From Parelaphostrongylus tenuis (lineage: Eukaryota; Nematoda; Chromadorea; Rhabditida; Metastrongylidae), in contig JAHQIW010005857.1 in the NCBI GenBank assembly GCA_019055375.1, positions 1 to 64,000 of the forward strand: DNA of 64,000 nt, in the 5' to 3' direction. Positions 10,236 through 21,250 of the stretch are shown piece after piece. Made by a program: the position numbers and the translations under genes. The notes beneath the pieces are model-generated. The model saw nothing but the letters and a program-made list of their open reading frames with translations. It had not been told where the DNA came from and did no database searches. Each line of letters starts with the position of its first letter. The first letter of the stretch is position 1.

Positions 10236-10940
10236 TTCGTCCATTAAGCGATGACTGCGGGCCACCTCTTTGCGGCTAATTTTTTATCCTTTACTATATA
10301 TAAATAAGGTTTCCAAATTTTCACATGCGGGCGTTTTTGATCCCTGTGAGACGGCCGTGAATTTGACGTCCAACTTTGTTTTGCAGGATTTCGGCGCCTA
10401 TGTGTGAATAGTGGAGTTTTTGAATCAGAGTCGCATAATTCAAATTTGTGTCCTTTCACACGGATGCAAAGTTATCTACACGTTTTGCCAATATATTCAA
10501 TTCCGCTTGCCTTGCAAGAGATCAGTTGAATTGCACCAGATCCTAGGCTTATCGTCTCTAAAGTTTGTGCAAATTTGGGAATCTTTCGCTTCTCAAATCT
10601 TCACTACTGCTGTCCGAATTATCCAACCTACCCTTTGAGGCAACGTTCAACAGTTGTGCTTACTCTGTTAGAAATACAGTATGAATGGAACGCAATTCTT
10701 GCTAAACCTTACGTTTAGGGTGTCATTTAATCTAAATCAACTTGATGCGTTCCTATCGTGTCGTACCCGTTGTAGACAGCTAATTTTCGAGTCGTGCTTA
10801 GGGATTCCACCTCACGTTCTTTCCTGTGCACACGTTGATAGCTGTTCGAAACATGTTCTTCACAAATGCATGTTTTGTGTGTGACGGATGAGCAGATGAG
10901 TGATGAACCAAGCTGTTTCAACAGCTTCGCTTACGGTATC
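10235..10940 (-). pseudogene. Penelope-like element fragment (RT C-terminus and GIY-YIG endonuclease)
   Basis: On the minus strand the frames give GIEYIGKTC followed by LCIRVKGHK and SKTPLFTHRR. These correspond to the YIG motif, the R-x-KEH helix and the TPLxTHR segment of PLE GIY-YIG endonucleases. Downstream KTPACENLETLFIYSKG and ISRKEVA match the conserved ARKxLEAfxI and NRKEE end of the family. The upstream part (10600-10940) is homologous at DNA level to 15740-15960 of the PLE at 15150. Stops and frameshifts make it a relic. No hammerhead motif was found at its 3' side, which is cut by the RTE-A scrap. Confidence 0.7.
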
Positions 10941-11117
10941 ATTCTGTGGTCTAGGAGCTTTTGGAATCTTCGCTTGAACGCTTACAAATTTGCTTTCACT
11001 TTTTCCTGAATGAAATTCATGCCTTCTACCTGACTATTCAGTAACCCCAATCATTCTTCCATCTCCTCTATAGTTGATCAGATGACAAAGCAATCATCTA
11101 TACACCCACGCTAGACT

Positions 11118-11182
11118 AACGGAGAGTAGAGAGAGGAGAGGAGAGACAGAGAGCAAGTAGAGAGAGAGAGAGTAGAGAGTGG
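11118..11182 (+). repeat. GA-rich microsatellite
   Basis: An almost pure purine run of GAGA/GTAGAGA units on the plus strand. Confidence 0.85.
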
Positions 11183-11538
11183 AGTATTCCAAAATTACCT
11201 TGTGAGTCGCATGACACTCTCCGATAATGCGTGTACGGTCTTGAATATGCCTAAGTTTCTCACCAGTTCAACCCACTTTTTAGAAGACCCTGCGCAGTAT
11301 TGCGCGCAATTTGCAAGAACTTCAAGACCTGCTCTGTTATAGAGCCGGACTGGAACTATCGAACATGAACATGCTGAACAACAAAATGTTGGGCAATACC
11401 AGCACCGTTTCCTCGAGCGTTCCTTAGACAACGGTACCCTAATAACAAGGCAGATATCAATTTTCGTTTATTTTTGACGAATTTTCAAATCCTTGAGCAC
11501 TTGGATACTTACTTTTATAGTTGGGCAGTTCGTACTCA

Positions 11539-12831
11539 CTAGTTGCGCGGGCCCGAGCACATATTCCATCCGTTCCTTTGTTGCGTGACAGTCGTTAATG
11601 ACGGTGGTCTTTGAGCATGGCGGCCGCTGTAAGTGTCATACCGTGATTTAAAAAATATTGGTAGCTGTGATTTCAGCTCCTTAATTCTTTGAACGAACTC
11701 GTACAATAGGTCCAACGTGAAGGTGGTCGTCCTCGAGAAAGCGTACATGGTCGTGAAATGCACTCCGTAGTTCTTCTCGCCCATCTGTCATCTGTTCTTT
11801 TCAGTATACTACCGGCCCATCCATGTTTCCTATAGATGGATAGACCTCTCGGCCACGAAGATGATACAGACCTCAAAGATGTGGACTCCGCAAGCAAGCC
11901 GGCCAGATGTTATGTACTCCGACTAAATTTCAGAAGACATTGCAAGCGCTCTGTGAGTTGTTCGTAGCAGTATGAAGTGGTGGAAGTTCAGCACACGTCT
12001 CGGCTGCATAGCAGAGCGCCGGGAGGCCGCTGAATCGAAAACGTGAGCACGGAGTTTTAGGTCCGTTAGCCGGTCGATGGCTACTTTAAGAAGAAAGAAT
12101 GGGCTCATGTTGCTCACCTCTTTTATCTAGTTTATCCTGCATGTTGTGTTCCATGTTCAAAGAGTGCCCAAGGTGCACATACGAGGGTGACCTTCCGCAA
12201 TCAAGGAACCATATATTGTGATTCAGTCACCGTTGTTTCATGGCCTGTTTATAAATTGGGCCTTTATCCCATTAATTCGTAATCCATCTTCTTTTCTGCT
12301 TCGTTTAATTTGAAAAGATAGCGATGTCATTCGCAAAACGATGATGTTGCAGGAATATTCCATTGACGCTAATGACCTTCTTGTCTTTATCAGGTGGCTT
12401 CACTACTCAATGCAACGCGGCGGTGAACAGCTTTGGCGATATCGTACCGTCCTGTCGAATTCCTTTACAAATAGCATAGTCAGAGATCGATGAAAAAGCT
12501 GCATTTTTGCGGCGCAGTCTCTATAGCAGTCTGACAAGGATCCTATATAGGAAGGAATCTACTCCTTGATCAAGGAACGTTGTTAGAGATCAGAGAGGAA
12601 TGCATTTGTTTCAGCGCTATCAAACGCTTCTTCATAGTGGGGAAATGTACGGATTAAAGGAATGTGAAATTCGCGACAGACTTTGATGACTTGTGACTCG
12701 GTTTGGATGTGGTCCATGCAAGAAAATTCCTTGCGGATTCCTGCATGATCAGATGGCTTAGTCTCATCCAGAGTTCTAGATATGCGCAGAAGTATAATTT
12801 TCGTAAAGAGCATGAAGAGCACACTTAGCAA
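11539..12831 (-). pseudogene. RTE-B reverse transcriptase and C-terminal region
   Basis: The 82-codon frame at 12583-12831 contains RTLDE, a CMDHIQT block and HYEEAFDSAETNAFLS, the palm region that precedes the catalytic site in RTE reverse transcriptases. The FADD region is near 12310-12340 as a damaged FAN-DI string. Further on lie the thumb and the C-terminal WAG-I/RGRPPSRW segment. Frames are interrupted repeatedly. Confidence 0.75.
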
Positions 12832-13479
12832 GCTACCTCGACGATAATTATGAGATCCTTTCGGTCACCCTCTTTATGGCGATGAGTGTGCGCGACGGCC
12901 TTTACTGGTCTGAAATTTTTTTTGAAGGTAGGAAACCATATGTGTAGCGAGTAGCACATGTAGGTAATGGCCCTAGCTCTGAGAAAATCGTACGGTAGAT
13001 GCTATTAAGCGTTGGAGCTGAGCCATTTTTCATGTATTCTATCGCAACTCTTACTTCAGAGGGTGAAATCCTGGGTGGTTTTTCTCCGTGGGGATTTTGA
13101 GGTCCGGAACGGAAATTGTGGAACTGGAAGGCTGGTGTAAAGTTTCTTCGTTATAGATTCCGTGACATAGCCTGAATGCTCTGGCATTCCCATCGCCATT
13201 CATCAGCGAAGCGAGAGGAACTTTATATCACCTCTGGTCCGACGTCATCTTTTTAGACTAGTTCTATTTCAACATCCTCTTCTGACTTACCGGTAAGGGT
13301 CTTTCTGCAGAGCACTTCCGCAGCTAGAGTTTACTGGCAGTTGAGCTACATTTTGGAGCAGAGCCTCAATTTCTCCTCTTTTCAAGCAACCCTTCAGTGG
13401 TTGTGGAGATGCATTCTGATCATCCTGTTGGAGTAGCTGAAGCGGTCTCTCCATAGCTTTTGAGCCCCTGACAAGTCAG

Positions 13480-14420
13480 CTCACAGTCTTTAGTTAGATC
13501 TACCCTTATCTGCCAGTCGTGACTGGAGAGATTTCGTTTGAAGTGTCTTGGCAGTAAATGGCTCAACATTTTCTTCCCAATCGATGACATGATTTCTTAT
13601 CCAGCGTACGACCAAATCGAACTTTCGCTCGAAAAAGGAGTGATTGGACCCAGTACACAGTGATGAAACCACGCATGTGCCAAGTACGCACCATCTTCTG
13701 TTCATAAGCATATGGTCAATCTCCGCGTGTGTCGTGCTTAGGTGACTTCCCATATCCAGCGGCGATATTGTGCCTTCTATAAAAGTGAATTTCCGTGAAA
13801 GAGACGTGCTGCAAACAGGATTACTGCAAGACGGTTCCAGCTCTGATCTTTTTTTCCTGATCCAAACCTTTCATACCTGTATTCGCTGTCGTTTGCCCTT
13901 CTTATTCTAGCACTGAAGTCACCGACAATGGATTTGTAAAATGACTTTTTGCTGCGGACAAATTCCTTGAACTGATGATAAAGCGCATCTAGTTCGGGCT
14001 CACAATTGAGTAGGTCGGTGAGTATCAGCTGATGATTCTGACGTTTTGGTTGCGCTTTAGTTGGAGTCGAAAGATGGTTGAGCGACGGAAAGGATTTTAT
14101 GAGGTTTGACGAGATGGGTTATAAACGGGTGAACGGTAAAACCTGCGACGCCGACATTTTATGAGTGTAATTTTTGTCTCCGAATTATTAGCGCCATGTT
14201 GTTGAATTAATGCATGTCGGTTGTCGTGATTTTCGCTTCTTATACGGCAATCACATAGCATTTTATGCGGTGTGCTGCGTCAAGAAATCCTTGAGAATGT
14301 GGTCAGAGGAGCGCGTTCTTGTATTTCACGCGCAGAGTGAAAGACTGTCTTCATGGCGTGTCGTTTGCGTGCTCGAAAGTTTCCGATTTCGGAGACGTTC
14401 GGTGTATCCCGTGATTTGGT
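13480..14420 (-). pseudogene. RTE-B apurinic endonuclease domain
   Basis: This is the endonuclease/exonuclease/phosphatase-fold domain that nicks target DNA in RTE elements. Recognisable pieces are VGDFSARI (corresponding to the GDFN motif, with Asn changed to Ser), the AARLFHGNS block, EIDHMLMNRRWC and the TGSNHSFFE segment, where the usual SDH reads SNH. The GDFN and SDH changes affect catalytic residues, and several frame changes separate the pieces, so it is inactive. Confidence 0.75.
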
Positions 14421-14559
14421 AGCCTCTCACTGGTCTTCTCATCACCTGATGCCGCAGACGGGCGAAGCCAGTGTGCGAGATACTGGCGCAGGTGTATTGC
14501 TGGTTGTACACATTGGTTTCCTTGGATTACTGGCTTTGCCTCGCAAGGGCTATTTTAGA

Positions 14560-15140
14560 TCTCAACGACATTGATTCCAAGACATTAACTTTCGGCGGCA
14601 GATTTTTGGTCGGACTTCATACCAACATGTTCGGAGATAGTGTTGAGGGCGAATTCGAAGAATGAAAGTAGGAATGAAAAAGTTAACCGACCGCTCACGG
14701 ACGATGTAGAAGCCAAAAGCACGCCTTGACCACTATCGCGCGAGAAAGATCAGTTCCAACCCAACAACAACACGGAAAAGTAGCATGCGGCAGGTACGGG
14801 AGTTAACAGAATCCAAAAGCAGTTAGACTATCAGATAGTGCTGAGGGAGCAAAATTCTTCGTTATTTCTCAACGGTCGGATGGTGCGACAACGAAAAAAT
14901 CTTCAAGACACTGCACTTTGTTGTCCATCATTTGATAACAAATTCCAAAAACGATATCCATGTTATTTTACCTCTCAACTAAAACTAGATCAACCACAAT
15001 ATATTATCTTATACTTACTATTTGAAACTCATCGGCTGTATGCACTGATGGTCTTGTGTCTATTAATCCATCAAACTCATGGTTGGACTCATTATCAACA
15101 GCGTGGACAGCTCAACGGATAGATAACGTGGCTTTTTAAG
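14560..15140. other. Between RTE-B and the PLE, no recognised gene
   Basis: The 94-codon open frame at 14838-15122 has no recognisable similarity and no codon bias. It may be unrelated DNA or a degraded upstream part of the PLE. Confidence 0.4.
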
Positions 15141-15474
15141 CTTAATACTAGTCCAGCTACTAGAGCACATTCCAGTCCATCCCATTAATATCTAAATGTT
15201 CCAGGACCGTCCACTGAACGCGTCTGCTAACAACGCTCACGTAATGAAATCTTTTGATGCGATCGCCTTCTATACAACCAAACGTGCAATGAGTCCATCA
15301 TGCTAGTCTGCGAGCTCCTGACAAAGTAAGAAAGACCTTCAACAGATGTGGCTTTTCTCACCTTGAGGAGTACTAGGGCTGCTCTTTTTTCAGATGGTTC
15401 TGGGAATCATTTTGCATAAATCAGAGGGCTGGCAATGAGACAGCGATTAGCTCTGAACCCTTGCTATAGCTTGG

Positions 15475-15834
15475 ATGTCTCAAGTGAAGAGCACAATATT
15501 CGATCTCTGGCCGCTACTCTACTATAGGTATGTAGATGATTGCTTCGTTATCTGCTCAGTACAAGAGGAGGTGAACAAACGATCTGAGCTATTGAATAGT
15601 CAGATAGACAGCATAAGGTTCATCCGTGAAAACAGAAAGCAGATTGGCTCTCATTTTGAACGTTTACGTCAACATGTCTGGAAACTCTTGAAACACAAAG
15701 TGGTACCGCAAACGAAGCAGCCAACATACCTTGGTTTATTAACTATCTTCTCATCCGTCTACGTACAAAACGCGCACATACGGAACACATGTTTTGGACA
15801 GCTATCAATGTGTGCACAGGAAAAAGATATATGA
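15475..15834 (+). pseudogene. PLE reverse transcriptase palm (YVDD) fragment
   Basis: A 119-codon open frame carries YYRYVDDCF, the characteristic PLE variant of the RT catalytic motif, followed by EEVNKRSELLNSQ and IRFIREN. In PLEs this enzyme primes on target DNA or on telomeres. The usual LPFLD segment after this helix is replaced by unrelated residues (IGSHFERLRQ), which indicates a frameshift. The open frame length is about one fifth of an intact PLE protein. Confidence 0.75.
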
Positions 15835-15839
15835 TGTAA

Positions 15840-16460
15840 TCCCTGAGCTTGGCGCGATAAATAGTCATCTCTAATGGTAACCGTAATGTTTTCAGCACCA
15901 CAAGTGAGATTCAGCGGAAATTCAGCAACTTTATACAGAAAGTCTGGTGAGGAGAGTACAGCTGTCAAACGTTGCTCAACAGAGTAGGTGGATAATTCGG
16001 TCGTAGTAGTCGAAGTATCCTTGAAGTCACTAAGGTGCCAATTAGTTTGCAACCGACTGCATGGCGTTCGCCTTTGCGATACGAAAGACTGCCAGAATTC
16101 CCCAAACTGTAGGGACTGTGGCGACGCAAGTCTGATATAATTTACCTAATCTTTTGTAAGGCATGAGGGATGAATGCAGGTCGAGACTAGTAGATTACTC
16201 TGCATACGCGTAAACGAACACTTAGCTGGGAAAACTCATCTCTCACCCTATCACCAAATTACTGGCACGTATATGGAAGAAAAGCTAAAGGAGCAATTTT
16301 CACTTTGAATCACGGTTCTCGCAGAGAACCAAAAAGAGCGCGTAAAACTTGGAAGCCTTTCGTATACAGAGTAAAGGCATAAAAATGAACCGAAAGAGGA
16401 GCCTTGTCATCATGCATTACCTTGCACCATACCTCGGACTAACCTTTCCGGCCTGAGGCA
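15840..16460 (+). pseudogene. PLE C-terminal GIY-YIG endonuclease remnant
   Basis: Broken frames give a CQNSPNCRDCGD cysteine-rich linker, RVNEHLAGKTHLSP (KEH helix plus TPL region), and an MNRK-to-LAPYLGLTFPA ending that matches the family C-terminus. The YIG segment itself is degraded. The same region is found at 59240-59700 (plus), 52550-53060 (minus) and 10235-10560 (minus). Confidence 0.7.
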
Positions 16461-16646
16461 CAGGCCTGTCATGTATTGACTTAAGCGGGTAGTCTTCAGT
16501 CAATACCTGAAATACCCAGAACATCGGAATGGCGAGTTTTTACAAAGTAGTCTTCTACTAAGCTATCCATAATCGTTTCTTTCGTTTCCTGCTGAAGTTA
16601 CGGAGGCTTTAGACCGGGTGGAATGTGCATCAATGTGGCTTTCCTA

Positions 16647-16683
16647 GGCTCTGAAAAAGGCGGCCCTCGCCGAAACGTTAGCC
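16647..16683 (+). ncRNA. PLE 3' hammerhead ribozyme motif
   Basis: The layout is GGCT (16647-16650), CTGAAAA (16651-16657), stem II GGCG/CGCC (16659-16662 with 16668-16671), GAAA (16672-16675), CGTT, AGCC (16680-16683). GGCT pairs perfectly with AGCC as stem I, and GUU is a legal NUH triplet next to it. Stem III would be the self-complementary ACGU with no loop, which in known PLE hammerheads implies dimer formation. CUGANGA reads CUGAAAA, with G8 changed to A, so this copy is probably inactive. Confidence 0.6.
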
Positions 16684-17069
16684 ACTGTGCGAATGCTGTT
16701 TTGTTAGTGCATCATTAAAACAGTTTATTATTGTATCACAACATTTGCAGTCAATAAATGCTGTCATTAACAATTCGGAGTTGCTTAAGCGAAGAAACCT
16801 GTCATCTATTTCAACTATGCCGAGATTTAACAGAAAGTCGGTCTTAGGAACTGATCTTTAATTTGGTTGAGAGGCGAGGAGTTTTTTAAAACCGGGGAAC
16901 AATTCTCGTGGATCGAACCTGTCGTTGCTGCCTCGTGTAATCGGTATCGACAGTGAATATAGCCATGCTCACAGATATTGATTTGGATGATAAAATAGAT
17001 AAGCTTTCATTAAACCGCTTCGAGCGTGTTATAATGTTTGAATATACCCAGTTATACACCCACCAATAC

Positions 17070-17075
17070 GTATAA

Positions 17076-17114
<39 letters not shown>

Positions 17115-17125
17115 TATATGTAAGT
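17070..17125. repeat. TA microsatellite, likely SINE-B tail
   Basis: A (TA)n run of about 40 bases lies on the 3' side of the minus-strand SINE-B relic at 17188-17385. A similar run follows the SINE-B copy at 39180, which suggests that this family ends in TA repeats. Confidence 0.75.
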
Positions 17126-17187
17126 ACATGTGTATACGCTCATATATGGATATTATATATCATGCATATAAGTAAATATATACCGTT

Positions 17188-17385
17188 CTCAGCGTTGATC
17201 AATCTCTGAGAGATGCGTGATGCAATCGTCCTAATTTTTTTTTTCGCCTGAGGTGACTGAATGCATATCTGGCCTTTACGCTGACTCGCCGTGTCCTACA
17301 GCTATATTGAATTAGTGTTGTTTTTTTGCCAGAGAAGTATCGGACCAATGTGGTAACAATTTACCGACCCCGGAAAGATATATGA
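17188..17385 (-). mobile_element. SINE family B copy, decayed
   Basis: Minus-strand match to the family: GCGTTGATCAATC at the 3' end, GAGGTGACTGAATGCATAT in the middle, and the CCGACCCCGG head near 17370. An internal part is replaced. Confidence 0.55.
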
Positions 17386-17544
17386 CTTGATGTCAATGAA
17401 TGCGAGGTCGAAGCATAGATCTTTTGTGAAATTAGATCCTCCGATCACTGCGCCGCATGTCCTCTTGAAAAAAAGCGACAGTATCAGTTCAGTAACTATG
17501 TGGAAAATAATAATACGAAACACTACTGCTTAGTTATAATTCCA

Positions 17545-18170
17545 GTCAGATAATATTGATAGAGATGAGACTACAATGGACAAGACGAACTTTAGAGTGG
17601 ACTCAGCGTGGATGTATCCGACTTCTAGGACGGCCACTCACATGTTGGAGGACGTGTTTATAACAAGAAATATTTAGCTGAACTCGCAGCTGCCCATACA
17701 TATCACGGTGAGAATACTCGCGGTATCTGCCTTGATCGAATCATACCACTGACAACGGACGACAATCGCGAGAAGCAGAGACGAATGGCAAATGTGCTGG
17801 AGTCGGCACAGTTCGTGAAAAAAGACCGCTCATGTATCCAAGTAAAAGCAAGTAATAATAAAGTCTGTGGTTATGTTTAGAACTTTTTCGATGCTGATAC
17901 GTCGGAGGCACATGCACGTTTCAGCAGTATCACCCGCTTCATTAGTGCCACACCCCACGCTGAACACTACTTTGAAGTAAAGTTCAGTGTGTCGCGTGTG
18001 GTATCACTACTGCCGAGTCGTACTTTCACGCGATATTGAATGCTCACAGCCAGGTGCACAGGCAGTTGATGAGATGGATGATGTCTACACATTTGCTACC
18101 AGCTGTAGTAGTCGAATTTGGTAATTGTAGTAATGCCAGCTGAGAGTAGTATAAAAAAAAAACGTCAAAG
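17545..18170 (+). repeat. Diverged copy of the inverted-repeat-1 unit
   Basis: Runs parallel to 3615-4250: GTGGAC-CAGCGTGGATGTA, CACATGTTGG-GGACGTG, and the hammerhead-like pair followed by GTTGATGAGATGG. It is a single arm here, without an inverted partner. Confidence 0.7.
17907..17949 (-). ncRNA. Hammerhead-like motif, best stem II of its group
   Basis: On the minus strand: GGCA, CTAATGA (17945 to 17939; canonical CTGATGA with one change), stem II AGCGG...CTGCT (four of five pairs) with a GTGATA loop, then a perfect GAAA (17922 to 17919), then CGTGCATG and TGCC, which pairs with the 5' GGCA. The NUH site is not evident because the base after each U is G. A related copy with intact CTGATGA is at 3975-4017. 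Confidence 0.45.
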
Positions 18171-19109
18171 CTATATGATATAGAAGTGATTTCCATTTCC
18201 CTAAAAACATTCCACATGCATTGAGGGGATGAAGTAGTGATCTTTCATGGGTGCCTCTCATTATAAGTAAATATAACTACGTTATTTTAGAAGAAGAAGG
18301 AACTCAGAAAAGTTTCTGCAAAACTGACAGCATGTGTAAATTGCATAAAGAGGAGTGCATCCACAGCAACACACAGCCTCCGGCCCCCACACCCAACCGC
18401 GTCCTTCGACTGAAATGAAAATGATTGTGGAGCTTTTTGCATTCGTGCATTCACCGTAATTATTCATTAAACGTCGAACATAAGAATTAACCAAAAGTTC
18501 GAGGACAAAATTCAAACGAACTATATTCTGTAGTCTCAATGTCAATCAAGCAGATGACAAGTAGTGGAAGGAACATTCTGAAAACAAAGTTGAATATTGT
18601 TCAATATCTGCCACCGAAGTCTTCTTTCACATCGAATACAAATCTACAAAGTAGTGTCAAATGTATTGCTTGGAGGAGTATATGCAATTTATGCCTCTCA
18701 AAACTAATTCTGCCCAAAATTTTAGTGCAATTCTTTGAGGAAAATACTGATGATAACCATGGTGGAAGGAGATTTATTATGTTCTTTTTTGGGAAAGAAG
18801 AGGTATATCTTCGCACAAGTCTGTTGCTTTTTCCATCGCGTATGTAGCATAACAGAAAGTAGTACAGTTTCTCTTTCCGAAATTTCCTATTTGAGAAGGA
18901 AAGCGGTAATTAAAATATAGTTCTGACGGAGCAACATAATTAATTTTAGTACAGTTTCTACTATCCATAACTCACTCGTGGGTTCGAGTTGGGATGCCCT
19001 CGAACGTCTGCAATCTTTCTATATAGTCTCTGACTAAACTTTGTCAGCAAACAGTACAGCGAGTGGAAGACTTTGCGTAATTGCAACTGATTTACTCATC
19101 ACGGACATA

Positions 19110-19360
19110 GGGGCACCGTGACCAAGTGGTCGTGATACTCGTCACGGCGCGAGACGGGTTAAACCGTGATCTCTAACACTCTTCGGCGGTCGACAAGGAA
19201 CACCGTCTAAGACGTCACAGCCACATTATCCTTGAGATTGTCGGGAGACGTGCCCAAGTGTTCCACGACATTCAAGATAAGGAAAAAACAAACTAATCCC
19301 AGAAGTACTAAACATAAAACACTGCGAAGACGGACTCATTAAATAAAGTGCCAAGGAACG
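19110..19360 (+). mobile_element. SINE family A copy 3
   Basis: GGGGCACCGTGACCAAGTGG (box A-like ACCAAGTGG), then GGGTTAAACCG (box B-like) 40 bases on, the CGGTCGACAAGGAACACC body and an AGAAGTACT tail. Part of duplication copy 2. Confidence 0.65.
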
Positions 19361-19930
19361 GATATGAATAATGATGACGAAGAGAAGAGAGATGACCAGT
19401 GTGTGGTGTGGTATTCAAGCGCTTTATTAAAGGCAGTCTTGACTGATCTTCCAAGAGAAGAACCAATAATCCCATCGAGTGTGACACAATTTCGGCATGA
19501 CCAGTTTGGCTTATAAGCAATTAAACAGGCAGGTGGAAGCATGTAAGAGGAAGATCAAATCCATAGGGACGCTACAGTTATGTGTTTCGTAGAGGGTGAG
19601 AAGACGCAGTATTAAGAGCCTCATGCTCTGATAGGCATCACCTCTCGACTTTAATAAATCTCCGAGAAAGCCAATCTGTTTCCAATTTTTAGCATTTTTC
19701 AAGGTGACGAATTGGATACCTGACTTATATAATGAGTCATGGTGGCTTGTAGATGTAGCAAATCAGTATTTCCGGTGACTCTCAGACAAATCTATTACCA
19801 GTTCAACAACTTTGGAAGAAGAAAGGCATAGTGAGCCTTGTGCGAGGGACCGAACTATTGAGCAGCTCTCGATTCATCATGTCTGTTACAGAGCACCTAT
19901 AACCAGTGCTTCACACATTCCCGACTATAC

Positions 19931-20520
19931 TTTTGCAAGATGAAGATACCTGCGCCATAAAAAAGAACAATTGCGTAATGTAAATTGGTTCAAACACATC
20001 ACATAGTGTAGTGTTCCATGTAGAGATATAGTTCTACTTACGAGTAGATAAAGTTGCTCAATATCCAGAATTTGACTGGAACGTTGCAGTTATACGTGAT
20101 GCCTAATTTATTTTGTCGGCATTCTGCAAAATTTTGAAGTCAAGACGCTGGTTGGCCGTTGTGTTCGCGTAGTAAGATTCCACGTTGCTTTTCAACTCAG
20201 ATATTTTTGAATGCACAGTCTTACATAGACTTTCAAGTCGTCGTCTTTCACAGCGTTATGAGAATTTGTTTGAGTCGTTCGTTTTCCATATAATAATATC
20301 AGTGACAGCAACTTTGTAGATGCCGATTGCTCTCCGAGCAAATCATAGGATATTGTGAAATTGAATATCGTTTTTCGAATTTGTTCGCTTCATTCTCATT
20401 CAGCAAAATCTGTAAAGGTACTGACGGTGTAGTTCAAAACACTGATTGCACCTTAATGCAAGCCGCAAACCTATAAGGACCTAAAAGGCATCAGGCAGTT
20501 ATCAAAAGTACAAAGTGTTA
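19931..20520. other. No recognised feature
   Basis: AT-rich DNA without repeat matches or coding signal that I can support. Confidence 0.4.
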
Positions 20521-20589
20521 GGTAGCATAATCTCTGTAAGTGGCAACACTCATTAGACTCCAGAAAAACATCATAGATGGATTTGATCC

Positions 20590-21250
20590 GAAATTAATTT
20601 GCTTGAAAAAGGACCTAAACAGTCTAAGATTATGCAAATCTTTTGAGTGCGAAGCAATGAAGGGATTCACTAATGCAAGGCACTTGTGGATACCAGCGAC
20701 CATGAATGTACTGCAGGGCACATGTAGCTACTGGACCAGAAAGAAAGTGCATAAAAAATCGCAGATTGAAGACTAGTATTAAAAAAAATTTGGGTATGGC
20801 ATCAAGAACATGGTGATGACGCAGAACGAGGTGTTCACAAAGCACCATGTAGAGAGCTAAAACTACCAGGGAATGACGATTCAACGAAAACCTTGAGAAA
20901 GTAGATGAACTGCTTTTGTACCTCATGGCAGCGCTTTTATACTGCTGGAAATAGGCGTAGGCTAAAGCGTTTTGAAAGCAGTTTTGAACAGACAATGTAA
21001 ATACGGAGCACAACGTTGAACACATGGAGTTTGCGAAAACATGGTATACCGGCGTTTTTAATTGGGTGATGTAGGCAGAAGTACATTGAATACTGATAAT
21101 TTGGTAATTATGAAATATTTGAAAGTGGACACATCGGGTGATCATAGCGTGACAGCAGATGAAGGGTTTATTATTGTCTAAAGTGAAAATAATTAAACGT
21201 GTTTCGCAATTTACAATGCACATGAGGTGACATACTGTAGTAGATGACAT
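20590..21250. repeat. Unclassified repeat, copy 1 (copy 2 at 26190-26870)
   Basis: The two stretches share an ordered series of patches: GATTCACTAATGCAAGGCACTTGTGGATACCA against GATTGCTCGTGCGAGGCACTTATTGATACCA, a GTACTGCAGG...CAGCTACT patch, a GCAGATTGA-AGCTA patch, a TATAC-GCTGAAA patch, and a GTGGACACAT...CGTGATTATGACGCGACAG patch. No termini or coding family were identified. Confidence 0.55.

Larger units (their letters stand above)
11525..14550 (-). mobile_element. RTE family B non-LTR retrotransposon, decayed near full length
   Basis: Minus-strand fragments occur in the correct order for an RTE polyprotein. These are the endonuclease start (SLCA-NTRT near 14330), an NVG-AGF-VHP segment (about 14150), a VGDFSARI motif (about 13920), AARLFHG (about 13800) and HAEIDHMLMNRRWC (13680-13740). 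The RT follows (RTLDE, MDHIQT and EEAFDS at 12590-12790), then a thumb segment (LTDLKLRAHVFDS near 12050) and the C-terminal RWARRT...RGRPPSRW and NGWNMCSGP segments ending near 11540. The pattern is that of RTE elements common in hookworms. Many frameshifts and stops are present. The exact 5' end is not visible. Confidence 0.8.
15150..16790 (+). mobile_element. Penelope-like element, best copy in the window
   Basis: From left to right there is an SFDAIAFYTT segment (about 15250, the DV-LYTNV block of PLE RTs), a damaged ALAMRQRL-A block (about 15430), the catalytic YRYVDD at 15523-15540, and an LLNSQIDSIRF segment. After the RT come a linker with paired cysteines near 16110, an endonuclease C-terminal half (LCIRVNEHLAGKTHLSP near 16200), an MNRK segment near 16385 and a stop after FPA at about 16456. 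A 3' UTR with a hammerhead motif follows at 16647-16683. The N-terminal half and the GIY-YIG tyrosines are missing or degraded. Several frameshifts and stops break the frame. Confidence 0.8.
16400..19930 (+). repeat. 3.4 kb direct duplication, copy 2
   Basis: Matches 2800-6200 in the same orientation; see that entry for the shared landmarks. It begins within the PLE C-terminus and ends near a GTCTGTTACAGAGCACCTATA tract that also occurs near 6175. Confidence 0.75.

Noticed and set aside
17070..17125. Origin or regulatory AT element
   Set aside because: It is a plain (TA)n microsatellite beside a SINE-B relic, best explained as the SINE tail.
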